A stretch of 64,000 bases of DNA from Dehalococcoidia bacterium (GCA_022822375.1 JAJEBU010000126.1:1-64000), one strand, 5' to 3'; positions 1-11,241 are shown, counted from the stretch's first letter. Notes: generated by a model not told the origin, from the sequence alone. Program-made: numbers and translations.

Positions 1-422
1 CTGACCACGGCCCGCTTGGAGGCCTGGTTGCGGCGCTGCTCGTTATCCATGGGGATCGTCGAGCGGCCGCCCGCGTTGGGGTTGTTCTTCTCGCCCGTGG
101 CGTCCTGGACGGCCATGACCAGATCGGGATCGCCCTCGATCACGTCCGCCTCGCCCTCGATCACGAGACCCTTGATCTTCGAGTACTCCGTACCGGACTC
201 GAGCATCACGGTGATGCGTGGGTCACGCTTGAGGTTGAGCACCTTTTGGGCCTTGGCGTAGGTCGTGAAGTGGATCTTGTCATCAATCACGCCGTACCAC
301 ATCGCGACGAGATGGGGGAATCCATTGTTGCCGTTGGATGCGACTTGCAGCGTCCAGCCGGTCTCGATGAACTCCTTGGCTTCCTCGTCGGTCATGGCGA
401 TCATGTTGCGTCGGCTGGGCAT
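1..422 (-). CDS. PPOX-family flavin/F420-dependent oxidoreductase (partial)
   Basis: The gene starts at ATG 422 (MPSRRNMIAMTDEEAKEFI...) and runs off the left edge, so only about 140 N-terminal residues are visible. The pattern of a short helix, 'GWTLQVASNGNNGFPHLVAMWY', then 'KIHFTTYAKAQKVLNLKRDP' is typical of the split-barrel pyridoxamine-5'-phosphate-oxidase-like fold used by F420- or FMN-dependent enzymes. A GGAGA Shine-Dalgarno lies just upstream. It follows fumC by 40 nt on the same strand and could be the last gene of that block. The exact substrate cannot be told from sequence; the family contains F420-dependent reductases, biliverdin reductases and FMN-binding proteins. The six-frame track misses it because it is open at the edge. 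Confidence 0.8.
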   Translation of the reverse strand, partial: MPSRRNMIAMTDEEAKEFIETGWTLQVASNGNNGFPHLVAMWYGVIDDKIHFTTYAKAQKVLNLKRDPRITVMLESGTEYSKIKGLVIEGEADVIEGDPDLVMAVQDATGEKNNPNAGGRSTIPMDNEQRRNQASKRAVV

Positions 423-461
423 GGCTTCTCCACTCAGTGCTTCTGGTTCTTCGCAGTCTAG

Positions 462-1865
462 TTAAGGCCGCGTCATCGCCTCGGGCTGGACCCACTCGGC
501 GAACTGCTCTTCGGTCAGCAGTCCCAGTTCGATCCCGGCCGAGAGCAACGTGCCATTGTCTGCGTGCGCCTTCTTGGCGATGGCCGCCGCGTTGTCGTAG
601 CCGATGTGCGGGTTGAGCGCCGTGACGAGCATCAGCGAGGATCGCATCAACTCGTCGATGCGGCCGTAGTTCGGCTCGATGCCAACCACGCAGTTGTCGG
701 TGAAGGACACGGCGGCGTCGCCGAGCAGCTTGATGCTCTGCAGGTTGTTGAAGGCCATGACAGGCTTGAAGACGTTGAGCTCAAAGTGCCCGTTGGAACC
801 GCCGACGGAGACGGCGACGGCGTTGCCCATCACCTGGGCACAGACCATTGTCAGCGCCTCGGACTGCGTCGGATTGACCTTGCCTGGCATGATCGAGGAA
901 CCGGGCTCGTTGGCTGGCAGGTTCAGCTCGCCGAGTCCCGCGCGTGGCCCTGATCCGAGCATGCGCACGTCGTTGGCGATCTTCATGAGCGAGACGGCGA
1001 TGGTATTCAGCACGCCGGCCAGTTCGACCTGCGCGTCGTGCGCGGCGAGCGCTTCGAACTTGTTCGGCGCGGTCACGAAGGGCAAGCCGGTCAGCTCTGA
1101 GATCTCCGTCGCGACGCCGACAGCGTAGTCGGGATGCGAGTTGATCCCGGTACCGACAGCGGTGCCTCCGAGCGCCAGTTCGTAGAGGCGTGGCAGCGTC
1201 TGTTCGGCGCGGTGAATCCCGTAGGCGACTTGCTGCACGTAGCCGCTGAATTCCTGGCCCAAGGTCAAGGGCACCGCGTCCATGAAGTGGGTGCGGCCGA
1301 TCTTGACGATGCTGGCCCACTCCTCAGCCTTCGCGGCCAGCGCGTCGTGCAGGTAGCGCAGGCTGGGAATCAGGTGTTGCACCGTTTGCTCGGCAGTCGC
1401 GATTGCCATGGCGCCGGGAAAGACGTCGTTCGATGACTGGGACATGTTGACGTGGTCGTTCGGGTGAACCGGTGACTTCGAGCCAATCTCGCCGCCGAGG
1501 ATCTCAATCGCGCGATTCGAGATTACCTCGTTCGCGTTCATGTTGGACTGCGTTCCTGAGCCGGTCTGCCACACGACCAGCGGGAAGTGATCGTCCAGGT
1601 CGCCGTCGATGACCTGTTGCCCGGCTGAGCGGATTGCATCAGCGAGTTCACCATCGAGGCGACCCAGCTTCTGGTTGGCGCTCGCCGAAGCATGCTTGAC
1701 GATGCCCATTGCGCGCAGGATCGAGCGCGGCATCCGTTCGCCGCCGATCTTGAAGTTCTCGAGTGAACGTTGCGTCTGCGCGCCCCAGTAGCGGTCGGCT
1801 GGCACGTCAATCGTGCCCATGGTGTCTGACTCGACACGAATCTCTGTCATGGCTGTTGCCTTCAT
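462..1865 (-). CDS. fumC: class II fumarate hydratase
   Basis: Interconverts fumarate and (S)-malate in the TCA cycle; cytosolic homotetramer without an iron-sulfur cluster. The 467-residue product has the usual FumC length and carries the superfamily signature [10 protein letters not shown] near residue 322, plus '[10 protein letters not shown]' and '[14 protein letters not shown]'. The ORF track begins at 1952, but that start overlaps mdh. ATG 1865 ([11 protein letters not shown]) is preferred because GGGAGAGGG sits 5 nt upstream; ATG 1850 is an alternative. The gene is 40 nt downstream of mdh, so the two are probably co-transcribed. Its Shine-Dalgarno lies inside a strong predicted hairpin (see 1871-1891), which could lower its translation relative to mdh. 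Confidence 0.95.
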   Translation of the reverse strand: MKATAMTEIRVESDTMGTIDVPADRYWGAQTQRSLENFKIGGERMPRSILRAMGIVKHASASANQKLGRLDGELADAIRSAGQQVIDGDLDDHFPLVVWQTGSGTQSNMNANEVISNRAIEILGGEIGSKSPVHPNDHVNMSQSSNDVFPGAMAIATAEQTVQHLIPSLRYLHDALAAKAEEWASIVKIGRTHFMDAVPLTLGQEFSGYVQQVAYGIHRAEQTLPRLYELALGGTAVGTGINSHPDYAVGVATEISELTGLPFVTAPNKFEALAAHDAQVELAGVLNTIAVSLMKIANDVRMLGSGPRAGLGELNLPANEPGSSIMPGKVNPTQSEALTMVCAQVMGNAVAVSVGGSNGHFELNVFKPVMAFNNLQSIKLLGDAAVSFTDNCVVGIEPNYGRIDELMRSSLMLVTALNPHIGYDNAAAIAKKAHADNGTLLSAGIELGLLTEEQFAEWVQPEAMTRP

Positions 1866-1870
1866 CTTCG

Positions 1871-1891
1871 CCCTCTCCCAAAGGGAGAAGG
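1871..1891 (-). repeat. 9-bp stem, 3-nt loop hairpin covering the fumC Shine-Dalgarno
   Basis: Read on the minus strand, CCTTCTCCC-TTT-GGGAGAGGG can form a nine-pair stem with one G-U pair. The 3' arm contains the purine-rich ribosome-binding site of fumC. A related element lies after acnA (2965-2984). The motif resembles the CCCTCTCCC/GGGAGAGGG palindromes found scattered in many bacterial genomes. It may be a processing, attenuation or mRNA-stabilising element between mdh and fumC, or an inert interspersed repeat. No U-run follows, so a classical intrinsic terminator is unlikely. Confidence 0.6.
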
Positions 1892-1905
1892 AATGTGTGA
1901 CCTTG

Positions 1906-2844
1906 TTAGCTGCTGAGTCGGGCCATGTCGTCAACGAGGCCCTGCACTGCATCGGCGGAGTGCTTGAGCTGGCCGGCTTCGTCGTCTGTCAGGTCGATTT
2001 CGAGAATCTGCTCGATGCCGTTCGCGCCGAGCACGACGGGCACGCCGATGAACAGCCCATCGACACCGTACTGACCATCGAGCAACGCGGCGCAGGGGAG
2101 GATGCGTTTCTTGTCGAGCGCGATCGCGTCGACCATCTGCGCCACGGCGGCAGAAGGCGCGTAGAACGCCGAACCGGTCTTGAGCAGGTTGACAATCTCG
2201 GCGCCGCCGTCTCGGGTGCGCTGGATGATCTCGTTGAGCTGATCCTGCGGAATCAGCTTGGTGATCGGGATGCCCGCCGCTGTGGTGTAGGAGGCCAGCG
2301 GCACCATCGTGTCGCCGTGTCCGCCGAGCACGAAGGCGTTGATGTCCTCGACCGAGATCCCCGTGGCCTCAGCGAGGAAGGAGCGATAGCGGGCGGTGTC
2401 GAGGATGCCGGCCATGCCAACGACGCGCGAGCTGGGAATGCCCGCTGCGTCATACGCGACGTGGCACATCGCGTCGAGCGGATTCGAGACAACGACGATG
2501 GTGGCGTCTGGCGACTCGGCAATCGCGGCGCGGGTGACGGAGTCGACGATGCCCATGTTGATCTGCAACAGGTCGTCACGCGACATGCCCGGCTTGCGGG
2601 CGACGCCGGACGTGATCACGACGATGTCCGAGCCTGCGGTCGGGCCGTAATCGGTTGCACCGGTGATCTGCGCATCAATGCCGATCACCGGCGACGCCTC
2701 ATACATGTCCAGCGCTTTGCCTTGTGGCAATCCCTCAACGATGTCAACGAGCACGACGTCGGCGTAACCGCGTTCAGCCAGACGCTGAGCGGTGGTCGCG
2801 CCGACGTTACCGGCGCCAATCACGGTGACCTTAGTGCGCATCAT
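1906..2844 (-). CDS. mdh: malate dehydrogenase (NAD-dependent, LDH-like type)
   Basis: Oxidises malate to oxaloacetate with NAD+. The 312-residue protein begins with a Rossmann dinucleotide loop (GAGNVG, residues 10-15) followed by the acidic '[15 protein letters not shown]', which favours NAD over NADP. The catalytic histidine lies in GGHGDTMVP near residue 175. The lengths and the '[10 protein letters not shown]' segment place it with the LDH-like malate dehydrogenases (often tetrameric) found in Chloroflexota and other bacteria, rather than the mitochondrial/E. coli type. The start is ATGATG with AAAGG a few bases upstream. It lies between acnA and fumC, completing three consecutive TCA-cycle steps or neighbours on one strand. 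Confidence 0.95.
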   Translation of the reverse strand: MMRTKVTVIGAGNVGATTAQRLAERGYADVVLVDIVEGLPQGKALDMYEASPVIGIDAQITGATDYGPTAGSDIVVITSGVARKPGMSRDDLLQINMGIVDSVTRAAIAESPDATIVVVSNPLDAMCHVAYDAAGIPSSRVVGMAGILDTARYRSFLAEATGISVEDINAFVLGGHGDTMVPLASYTTAAGIPITKLIPQDQLNEIIQRTRDGGAEIVNLLKTGSAFYAPSAAVAQMVDAIALDKKRILPCAALLDGQYGVDGLFIGVPVVLGANGIEQILEIDLTDDEAGQLKHSADAVQGLVDDMARLSS

Positions 2845-2964
2845 CCAAGACCTTTCAGAGCATGGGCTGCCATACCCACGGGGGAGGTGGCGGGGCTTGT
2901 CCCATTGTTATCGGATGCAGCGGTTTGGGTCTGCTATGTGAATGGCGGATGACCCTCATCCTGA

Positions 2965-2984
2965 CCCGCTCCCTTAGGAGAGGG
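2965..2984. repeat. Imperfect palindrome after acnA, relative of the fumC hairpin
   Basis: CCCGCTCCC-tt-AGGAGAGGG forms nine pairs with one mismatch and one G-U pair. It begins about 9 nt after the acnA stop codon. Its composition and position (between TCA genes) match the hairpin before fumC, so both probably belong to one interspersed palindromic repeat family. It could protect the acnA mRNA 3' end or attenuate read-through into mdh. No T-run is present on either strand. Confidence 0.5.
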
Positions 2985-2992
2985 GGCCGGCG

Positions 2993-5260
2993 CTACTGCG
3001 ACGCCGCGATCTTGTTGAGCGCGCTGCCTGCCTGGAACCAGCTGATTTGCTCGTCGGTGAAGGTGTGATTGACCTGCACCTCATCGGCGCTGCCGTCCTC
3101 GTGGTCGATCTTCAGCGTCAACGGACGGCCGGGCGCGAAGTCGGCCAGTCCGAGCACACTCAGGCGGTCTCGCTCGCCGACGAGGTTGTAGTCGGCTGGA
3201 TCAGCGAAGGTCAGCGCGAGGATGCCCTGCTTCTTGAGGTTCGTCTCGGCGATGCGGGCGAATGATCGCGCGACGACCAGGTATCCGCCGCTCCAGCGAA
3301 TCTCCATGGAGGCGTGCTCGCGGCTCGATCCTTCGCCGTAGTTTTCGTCGCCCACCGCAGCCCAGCGGATGCCGGCGTCCTTGTAGCCGCGCGCGACCTC
3401 GTTGATTGGCTGGTCTGCCTGGCCGGTGATCTGGTTCAGGGTCGTGCCGGTGCCGTCCGTGAACGCATTCACTCCGCCACTGAACAGGTTGCCCGAGATG
3501 TTCTCGAGATGCCCGCGGAAGCGCAGCCAGGAGCCGGCCGGCGAGATGTGATCGGTCGTCGTCTTGCCCTGCGTCTTGATCAGCACAGACAGGTACGTGT
3601 AGTCGTCGCCGTCCCATGCGGGGAACGGCGTCAGACGCTGCAAGCGTTCACTTTCGGGACTCACGATCACGTCCACGCCACTGCCGTCCTCCGGCGGTGC
3701 GATGTAGCCCTCGTCGCCGGCGTCGAAGCCGTCGGCAGGCAACTCGTCGCCGGACGGCGCGGAGAAGCGGAACTCGCCGTCGTCAGTCGAGATCGCGTCG
3801 GCACGGGGATCGAAGCCGATCTCTCCGGCAAAAGCGGTGGCGACGACGAGTTCGGGAGAGCCGATGAAGGCCAGGGTGTTGCGGTTGGCGTCGTTGCGGC
3901 CGGGGAAGTTGCGGTTGAACGACGTGACGATCGTGTTCTGCTCGTCGCCCTCAAGGTCTGTGCGCTTCCACTGACCGATGCACGGTCCGCAGGCATTGGC
4001 GAGCACGGTCGCGCCGGCCGATTCGAAGGCATCGATCTGACCGTCGCGCTTGGTCGTGGCGCGGATCTGTTCCGAGCCCGGCGTGACCAGCAGCGGCGCG
4101 CGCAGCTCGAGGCCGGCCTCAGCGGCCTGCCGAGCGATGTTGGCCGCGCGGCTCATGTCCTCGTACGACGAGTTCGTGCATGAGCCGATCAGCGCATTCG
4201 TCACGCTGAGCGGGTACTCCTGGTCGTCCATGAACTGACGAATCTCGGCGACGGTGTTGCGCAGATCGGGTGTGTGCGGTCCGACCCAAGCCGGCTCCAG
4301 TTCGGACAGGTCGATCTCGATCACGCGGTCGAAGATCTCGTGGCGCGCATCCGCGACGCCGTCGTCGGCACGCAAGTGCTCGGCGTTTGCCTGGGCCAGG
4401 TCAGCGATGCCAGCGCGTCCGGTGCTGCGCAGATAGTCGGCGGTGCGGCGGTCGAATGGGAAGAGCGAGGTGGTCGCGCCGATTTCGGCGCCCATGTTGG
4501 TCACCGTGCCGCGGCCGGTTGCGCTCATCGAGTCGAGGCCTGGTCCGAAGTACTCGACGATCGCGCCGGTGCCACCCTTGACCGTGAGTTCGTCGGCGAC
4601 ACGCAGGATGACGTCTTTGGGCGCGGTCCAACCGTCCAGCTGGCCAGTCAAATGGACGCCGATCAGACGCGGCATCGTCACGCCCCAACCGAGGCCGGCC
4701 ATCACATCGACCGCGTCGGCGCCGCCGACGCCGATCGCGATCATGCCCATCCCGCCAGCGTTTGGCGTGTGAGAGTCAGTGCCGATCATCATCCCGCCGG
4801 GAAAGGCGTAGTTCTCGAAGACGACCTGGTGGATGATGCCCGAGCCGGGCTTCCAGAATCCCGCGCCGTAGCGGGCCGCAGCCGAGCGCAGGAACTCGTA
4901 GACTTCCTCATTCTCGGAGACGGCGGTGGACAGGTCCTCGTCCGCCCCGGCGAACGCCTGGATCAGGTGGTCGCAGTGGACCGTCGTCGGCACGACGACG
5001 CGCTGCAGGCCGGCCAGCTCGAACTGCAATAGCGCCATTTGCGCCGTCGCGTCCTGCAGCGCGACGCGGTCTGGTTGCAGCGCGGCATGGTCGACTCCGC
5101 GCTCGATCGGCTGGTTCGCCGGATCGGTGAAGTGACCGAAGAGGATCTTCTCGGCGAGCGTCAGCGGACGGTCGATCCGCCGGCGGGCGACATCAATGCC
5201 GTCGCGGAGCTTGGCGTAGGCGGCGTCGATCCGCTGCAGGGCGTCGGGTTCGTGGGCCAT
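2993..5260 (-). CDS. acn: aconitate hydratase (mitochondrial-type)
   Basis: Isomerises citrate to isocitrate through cis-aconitate using a [4Fe-4S] cluster. At 755 residues it matches the mitochondrial-type aconitases, which are shorter than bacterial AcnA (about 890). Cluster ligands are recognisable in 'GSCTNSSYEDM' near residue 360 and 'CGPCIGQW' near 423. The substrate-binding segments 'VPTTVHCDHLIQ' and 'GTDSHTPNAGGMG' and the C-terminal swivelling domain ('GEGSSREHA') are present. It lies 53 nt after the acyl-CoA carboxylase gene and 148 nt before mdh, so a carboxylase-aconitase-malate dehydrogenase-fumarase transcript is plausible. Nothing looks damaged. Confidence 0.95.
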   Translation of the reverse strand: MAHEPDALQRIDAAYAKLRDGIDVARRRIDRPLTLAEKILFGHFTDPANQPIERGVDHAALQPDRVALQDATAQMALLQFELAGLQRVVVPTTVHCDHLIQAFAGADEDLSTAVSENEEVYEFLRSAAARYGAGFWKPGSGIIHQVVFENYAFPGGMMIGTDSHTPNAGGMGMIAIGVGGADAVDVMAGLGWGVTMPRLIGVHLTGQLDGWTAPKDVILRVADELTVKGGTGAIVEYFGPGLDSMSATGRGTVTNMGAEIGATTSLFPFDRRTADYLRSTGRAGIADLAQANAEHLRADDGVADARHEIFDRVIEIDLSELEPAWVGPHTPDLRNTVAEIRQFMDDQEYPLSVTNALIGSCTNSSYEDMSRAANIARQAAEAGLELRAPLLVTPGSEQIRATTKRDGQIDAFESAGATVLANACGPCIGQWKRTDLEGDEQNTIVTSFNRNFPGRNDANRNTLAFIGSPELVVATAFAGEIGFDPRADAISTDDGEFRFSAPSGDELPADGFDAGDEGYIAPPEDGSGVDVIVSPESERLQRLTPFPAWDGDDYTYLSVLIKTQGKTTTDHISPAGSWLRFRGHLENISGNLFSGGVNAFTDGTGTTLNQITGQADQPINEVARGYKDAGIRWAAVGDENYGEGSSREHASMEIRWSGGYLVVARSFARIAETNLKKQGILALTFADPADYNLVGERDRLSVLGLADFAPGRPLTLKIDHEDGSADEVQVNHTFTDEQISWFQAGSALNKIAASQ

Positions 5261-5313
5261 GTCGTGATCCAGTTCGCTGCGTTCACCGCTGGGATCCGGC
5301 AGGTCGGACCGGA

Positions 5314-6900
<1,587 letters not shown>

Positions 6901-6962
6901 GCGTCACCTGTCACTTCTGCTGACGTCATCCGCCTGACGGCCACTCGACAGAATGTGAGGCT

Positions 6963-6991
6963 ACTACAGCGCGTGCGGAGCGGACAATCAA
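6963..6991 (-). promoter_or_regulatory. Candidate sigma-70 promoter of the carboxylase/TCA block
   Basis: On the minus strand TTGATT (6986-6991) and TGTAGT (6963-6968) are separated by exactly 17 nt. Each matches the consensus at four of six positions. Transcription would begin near 6956, giving a leader of about 55 nt before the carboxyltransferase ATG. Assigned by eye only. Confidence 0.4.
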
Positions 6992-7031
6992 GCGGGATCC
7001 CGATGGGGATCATCATGCGCTGAACCGGCGA

Positions 7032-7700
7032 TCAGCCAGGCGGTTCGGATGAGCCGGTTTCCTCCGCCGCGCCTTCCCCCTCCACCTGCTCTGGCTCTGG
7101 ATCGGGCGGCGGCGGGATGATCAACGTTTGCCCCACCTGGAGATTGCCGGCCTGCGCTTCGGTCAAGCCGTTGTAGCTCATCAGATCGGTCCAGCTGAAG
7201 CCGAAGGCCGCTCCGATCTCGGCCAGCGTGTCGCCCGGCTCGACGATGTAGACCTCGCCAGGCGGCTGGACAGGATCGGCTGCTTCGGCTGGTTCGGCGG
7301 TCGTCTGGGGCGCGGCGACGCCGCATCCGCCCTCGCGGATCGGGATGCGCAGCTCCTGCCCGATGCTCAGCGACGCCACATCGACGATGTTATTGAGGCG
7401 CTGAACCTCCGCCAGGGTGATGCAAAACCCGTCCGCGATCCCGGCCAGCGTGTCGCCCGGCTGCACGACGTAGATGGTCTCCGTGATCTCCGGTTCCTCG
7501 ATCGTGATCTCATCGCGGAACAGGTACGGAGCGGGCAGTGGATCGGGCAGGGCTTCGACCGGGTACGATTCGGCGCCGGCGGACGATTCTGCCGCGCCCG
7601 TTGCGCCGCCCGCGTCAGCGGCAGGATCGGCGCTCCCGCTGCAGGACGAGGCCAGCAGCGCCAGGGTCAAGATGAGCGTTGCAGTCAGCAGGCGGTTCAC
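7032..7700 (-). CDS. Lipoprotein with two LysM domains
   Basis: A 222-residue secreted lipoprotein. The N-terminus (start GTG 7700) is a short signal peptide ending in the lipobox LASSC, so Cys20 is the likely acylated residue. After an Ala/Gly/Ser-rich linker come two LysM modules, about residues 77-121 ('VQPGDTLAGIADGF...') and 151-197 ('VEPGDTLAEIGAAF...'). LysM modules bind N-acetylglucosamine-containing glycans such as peptidoglycan, so this is probably a wall-binding anchor or adaptor; no catalytic domain is visible. It is the last gene after the M28 peptidase (33-nt gap), suggesting both lipoproteins act on the outer face of the membrane. No gene symbol can be assigned. Confidence 0.85.
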   Translation of the reverse strand: MNRLLTATLILTLALLASSCSGSADPAADAGGATGAAESSAGAESYPVEALPDPLPAPYLFRDEITIEEPEITETIYVVQPGDTLAGIADGFCITLAEVQRLNNIVDVASLSIGQELRIPIREGGCGVAAPQTTAEPAEAADPVQPPGEVYIVEPGDTLAEIGAAFGFSWTDLMSYNGLTEAQAGNLQVGQTLIIPPPPDPEPEQVEGEGAAEETGSSEPPG

Positions 7701-7733
7701 AGGACACAGTGTCGCACGCGGACGGAATCCGGG

Positions 7734-9197
7734 TTACTCGCCACAGGACAGCGGAGGGGTGATCTCAGCGCCCGCGCGATCCAGCAGACAGGCGAGGATG
7801 CCGTGGTTCAGCTCGCCGATCTCGCGAAAGAGCGGCCAGTTGACGTTGTCGAGATTGTCGGCTGGTGTGTGCAGCACCGCGCCGGGTGGGAACACGAACA
7901 CGACCGGCACGCCCGCTTGCGCAAACGGGCTGTGGTCGGAACCGAGATAGCGCGGCAGCGCGCCGGTTGCAGCATCGACACCCTGCTGCGTCGCGACGGC
8001 GGCGGTGAGCGTCTGAAGCGCCGGGGACGCGATGATCTGGATGGGGCGGACGCCGTCGCCAATCGCATCGAGGTTGAGCATGGCCGTCACCGATTCGAGC
8101 CAGCCCGGTAACGCGGTCAGGTGCAACGAACCATGCAGACCGAGTTCTTCAGCGCCGAAACCGATGAAGCAGATGTCAAGAGCAGCTGGATGAGGAGTCC
8201 AGATCTCAGCGAGCGCCAGAGTCAGCGCGGCGCCCGATCCATTGTCGTTGGCCCCAGCAACGCCTGGGACGGTGTCGTAGTGGCCGCCGACCACGACGCG
8301 GCACTCGCCGCCCGGCTTGCGGGCAATCACGTTCTGCGAAGCACCACTGGCCGGCGCTGCCGCAGGGATGCTGAGTTCGGCGCCGTCCACCAGTCGGAGG
8401 GCGCGGCCGTCTGCGGTGGAGACGTGCAGGACGGGAATCGCGCTGGTATCGCCGCCAAACGTCCCGCCGATGCTCTGGGCCGCCGTCTCATTGGCGATGA
8501 TCAGCGCTGCCGCGCCGGCCGCCTCGGCGTGAACAGCCTTGGCGCGAAACTCGATGACGCCGCGCCGCACGATCACGATGGCGCCGTCGACGTCGAAGCC
8601 TGCGTAGTCCGCAGGCTCGCCGAAGCCGGGTACCACGACGACGGGTCCGCTGGCCGCATCTCTGGAGGCGCCGGGAAACAGGAAGCCGACGGCTGGCTCG
8701 CGATTGGGCAGTGGGATCGGCGTGAACGTCGCCGCATTGACAAAGTCGAACTCCTGCAGCTCGACCTCATAGCCAAGTTCGGTGAAGACCTCGGCCATGT
8801 ACTCGGCCGCGATGCGCTCCTGATCAGTGGCCGACGCTCTCGGCCCGAGGACTCCTGCGATGTGTTCGAGATAGGACTCGGCGACGGCGAAGTCGAACGG
8901 AGGCGCGAGCTTCGCTTCAGCTGGGGCAGGCTGTTCCTGCGCGACGTCGACCGGCTGCGGGGCCGCCTGCTGCGATTGCTGCTGGGTCTGCTGCTGTTGG
9001 ATCAGCGTTTGTTGTGGCTGAGGGGCTTCGCTCGGCGATTCGCGGACCTGGTCTCCTCGCGGATCACTCGGCGGTGCAACGGCTTGCTGCTGATCTTGAT
9101 CGGGCGGAGGTTCGGCGTCCGCGCACGCGGACGCGACGGCCACGAGCAGCACGAGGAGGAGGACGAGGCGGGTCACGATCGTCAGGGTCGCGGTCAA
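7734..9197 (-). CDS. M28-family zinc aminopeptidase lipoprotein with PA domain
   Basis: A 487-residue exported peptidase. The start is TTG 9197, overlapping the preceding stop codon; an internal GTG at 9176 is possible. The signal peptide ends in VASAC (Cys25), followed by a Pro/Gln-rich linker. A protease-associated domain occupies about residues 130-280. The M28 catalytic domain carries the expected di-zinc ligands: GGHYDT (His near 304), GANDN (Asp near 316), GAEELGL (Glu pair near 349), NLDAIG (Asp near 373) and SDHSPF (His near 420). Such enzymes remove N-terminal residues from extracellular peptides. It shares an operon with hyuAB, a small membrane protein and a LysM lipoprotein. Confidence 0.9.
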   Translation of the reverse strand: MTATLTIVTRLVLLLVLLVAVASACADAEPPPDQDQQQAVAPPSDPRGDQVRESPSEAPQPQQTLIQQQQTQQQSQQAAPQPVDVAQEQPAPAEAKLAPPFDFAVAESYLEHIAGVLGPRASATDQERIAAEYMAEVFTELGYEVELQEFDFVNAATFTPIPLPNREPAVGFLFPGASRDAASGPVVVVPGFGEPADYAGFDVDGAIVIVRRGVIEFRAKAVHAEAAGAAALIIANETAAQSIGGTFGGDTSAIPVLHVSTADGRALRLVDGAELSIPAAAPASGASQNVIARKPGGECRVVVGGHYDTVPGVAGANDNGSGAALTLALAEIWTPHPAALDICFIGFGAEELGLHGSLHLTALPGWLESVTAMLNLDAIGDGVRPIQIIASPALQTLTAAVATQQGVDAATGALPRYLGSDHSPFAQAGVPVVFVFPPGAVLHTPADNLDNVNWPLFREIGELNHGILACLLDRAGAEITPPLSCGE

Positions 9198-9595
9198 CGG
9201 CCGCGGCGGAAGAGGCGGCGGATCGGATTCTGACTATCAGGCTCGTAACTGATATAGCGGTCGCGCCAGTAGCCGCCGCTGGGTTTGTTGGCTTTCGGAT
9301 TCCCGCCGCGTGACGTCCAGACCAGGCCGATCAGAAAGATCACGATGCCGGCAATCGCCAGCCACAGCCCGCCGCCGCGCAGGATCAATCCGATGATCAA
9401 CAGCCCCGCGCCAAGCAGCAGCAGGTGATTCGGTGTCAGCCCCGTCACGCGGTTCACCAGCGTCGACCCAATTCGCTGAACGGTGCGGCGAATCGGACCC
9501 GGCCTGCGCGAATGCCGCCGCCGCCAGTCAAAGTCCTCAATGTTCGACAGGACTTCTTCGACATCCCGTTCGAGTCGGTCAGAGCCGTCCGACAT
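9194..9595 (-). CDS. Small two-helix membrane protein of unknown function
   Basis: A 133-residue protein with an acidic N-terminus, a basic stretch (residues 24-41, 'WRRRHSRRPGPIRRT') and a hairpin of two hydrophobic helices at about 57-72 and 77-93. The C-terminal tail is basic and Gly/Tyr-containing. The start ATG 9595 has a clear GGAGG Shine-Dalgarno. It is 29 nt downstream of hyuB, and its TGA overlaps the TTG start of the M28 peptidase, so translational coupling is likely. I recognise no family; the basic, short, double-spanning layout is common in actinobacterial and Chloroflexota membrane proteins of unknown role. Confidence 0.7.
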   Translation of the reverse strand: MSDGSDRLERDVEEVLSNIEDFDWRRRHSRRPGPIRRTVQRIGSTLVNRVTGLTPNHLLLLGAGLLIIGLILRGGGLWLAIAGIVIFLIGLVWTSRGGNPKANKPSGGYWRDRYISYEPDSQNPIRRLFRRGR

Positions 9596-9624
9596 GGTGT
9601 CCTCCGCAACCCGCAGGGTCTAGT

Positions 9625-11241
9625 TTAGCGCGGTGAGGATCGCCGCCGCGCCGCGCCCCAGCCTCCGCCGCCGGGCGTCTCGATGCGGATGATGTCGCCG
9701 GCCTCGACATCGACGGTGATCTTGCCGGGCAGGCGCCGACGTGTCGGCTTGCCGTTGGCGGTCGTGGTCTCGAGCGTGTTGCGGCCCGACTGGCCGGGTT
9801 CGCCGCCCTGCACGCCCCATGCCTGCTGTGTGCGCCGTTCCGTGATCAGCGTCACCTGCGCAGGGCCGAGGAACTGCGTGCGTCGAACCAGGCCGTGTCC
9901 GCCGCGCTGCTGGCCGCGTCCGCCGGAGCGGGGACGGATGCTGTTTTCCAACACGCGCAGCGGATAGGCCAGTTCGATCGCCTCGGCAGGCGTATTGAGC
10001 GTGTTGGTCATGTGCGAGTACGCGGCGTCGAGTCCCGGCCCATCGGGCGCGCCGCCGAGTCCGCCGCCTGACGTCTCGTAGTACGCCCACGGCTGTCCGC
10101 TGCGTGGGTCGATCCCGCCCGCGGTGAGATTGTTCATCGTGCCCGACGATGCGGCTGGCATGCGCTCCGGCAACAGCTGATTGAACGCCCCCCAGACGGT
10201 GTCCACGATGCGCTGAGATGTCTCGACGTTGCCCGCTGCCACTGCAACTGGCGGCGATGCGGCGACCACCGAGTGCTCGGGCAGGGTGAATGTGATCGGT
10301 CGGAAGAGTCCGCCGTTCATCGGCGTCTCGGGCGGCAGCAGGCAGCGAATCACGTAGTAGCAGGCAGAGCGCGTGACTGGGGCGACTGCATTGATCGACG
10401 CTGCACGCTGCGGAGCGCTGTCCGAGAAATCGAAGTGAACAAGGTCCTCGGCAATCGATAGTCGCAGCCGAATCGGAACCGGCTCGGGCGTATGGCCGTC
10501 GTCGTCGAGCGAGTCTTCGAACGTCCAGGTCCCGAATGGCAGCTTGGCGAGCTGTGCTCGCGTCAGCCGTTCGCCGTAATCGAGCAGCGCCGCCGCGGTC
10601 TGGACGTAGCGGACGTCTCCGTAGTCGGCATGCAGATCGGCGATGCGCCGCTCTCCGAGTCGTTGAGCCGCGATCTGGGCGTTGAAGTCGCCGCGCCGTT
10701 CGTCGGGCGTGCGGACATTGCGCAAGATCAGGGTGAGCGCCTCTTCGACCAGCTCGCCGGCGCGGAAGAGGCGAATCGGCGGGATCACGATGCCTTCCTG
10801 AATCAGCTCGCGCGCGACGGGCATGGAGCCGGGCGCCATGCCGCCGATATCCGCTTGGTGCGCACGGCTGGCGACGTATCCGATCGGGTCGTCGCCGTCC
10901 GCCGCGTCATGTGCGAAGACTGGCGAGACCATCGTGACGTCGGGCAGATGCGTGCCGCCCAGGAACGGATCGTTGAGAATGGCCAGGTCGCCCGGCTGCC
11001 ACGGAGCGAGTAGAGCGACGGCGCTGACCGACTCGGGCATGGCGCCGAGATGCACGGGAATGTGCGCCGCCTGCGCGAGCAGCTGACCCTCTCGGTCGAA
11101 GACGGCGCAGGAGAAGTCCGCGCGCTCTTTGATGTTGGGCGACAGCGCCGTATGACGCAGCGTGGCGCCCATCTCCTCTGCAATCGAGCTGACCAGGGAG
11201 TCGAAAATGGCCAGCCGGGCCGGGTCAACGTTGACAGCCAT
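9625..11241 (-). CDS. hyuB: Hydantoinase B / oxoprolinase family subunit
   Basis: Beta subunit of an ATP-dependent hydantoinase/5-oxoprolinase-type enzyme that opens cyclic amides such as hydantoins, 5-oxoproline or N-methylhydantoin; acts with HyuA in the cytosol. From ATG 11241 ([20 protein letters not shown]) the protein has 538 residues, usual for the family, with the typical '[16 protein letters not shown]', '[19 protein letters not shown]' and the C-terminal Gly-rich 'TPGGGGWG'. The ORF-track start at 11415 lies inside hyuA. HyuA stops 2 nt before this ATG, so the pair is coupled. The true substrate cannot be inferred; the family also includes acetone and acetophenone carboxylases. Confidence 0.92.
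   Translation of the reverse strand: MAVNVDPARLAIFDSLVSSIAEEMGATLRHTALSPNIKERADFSCAVFDREGQLLAQAAHIPVHLGAMPESVSAVALLAPWQPGDLAILNDPFLGGTHLPDVTMVSPVFAHDAADGDDPIGYVASRAHQADIGGMAPGSMPVARELIQEGIVIPPIRLFRAGELVEEALTLILRNVRTPDERRGDFNAQIAAQRLGERRIADLHADYGDVRYVQTAAALLDYGERLTRAQLAKLPFGTWTFEDSLDDDGHTPEPVPIRLRLSIAEDLVHFDFSDSAPQRAASINAVAPVTRSACYYVIRCLLPPETPMNGGLFRPITFTLPEHSVVAASPPVAVAAGNVETSQRIVDTVWGAFNQLLPERMPAASSGTMNNLTAGGIDPRSGQPWAYYETSGGGLGGAPDGPGLDAAYSHMTNTLNTPAEAIELAYPLRVLENSIRPRSGGRGQQRGGHGLVRRTQFLGPAQVTLITERRTQQAWGVQGGEPGQSGRNTLETTTANGKPTRRRLPGKITVDVEAGDIIRIETPGGGGWGAARRRSSPR

Noticed and set aside
1813-2952. 379-codon plus-strand ORF opposite fumC and mdh
   Set aside because: It is antisense to two clearly conserved genes, lacks family motifs and arises from G+C-rich codon bias.
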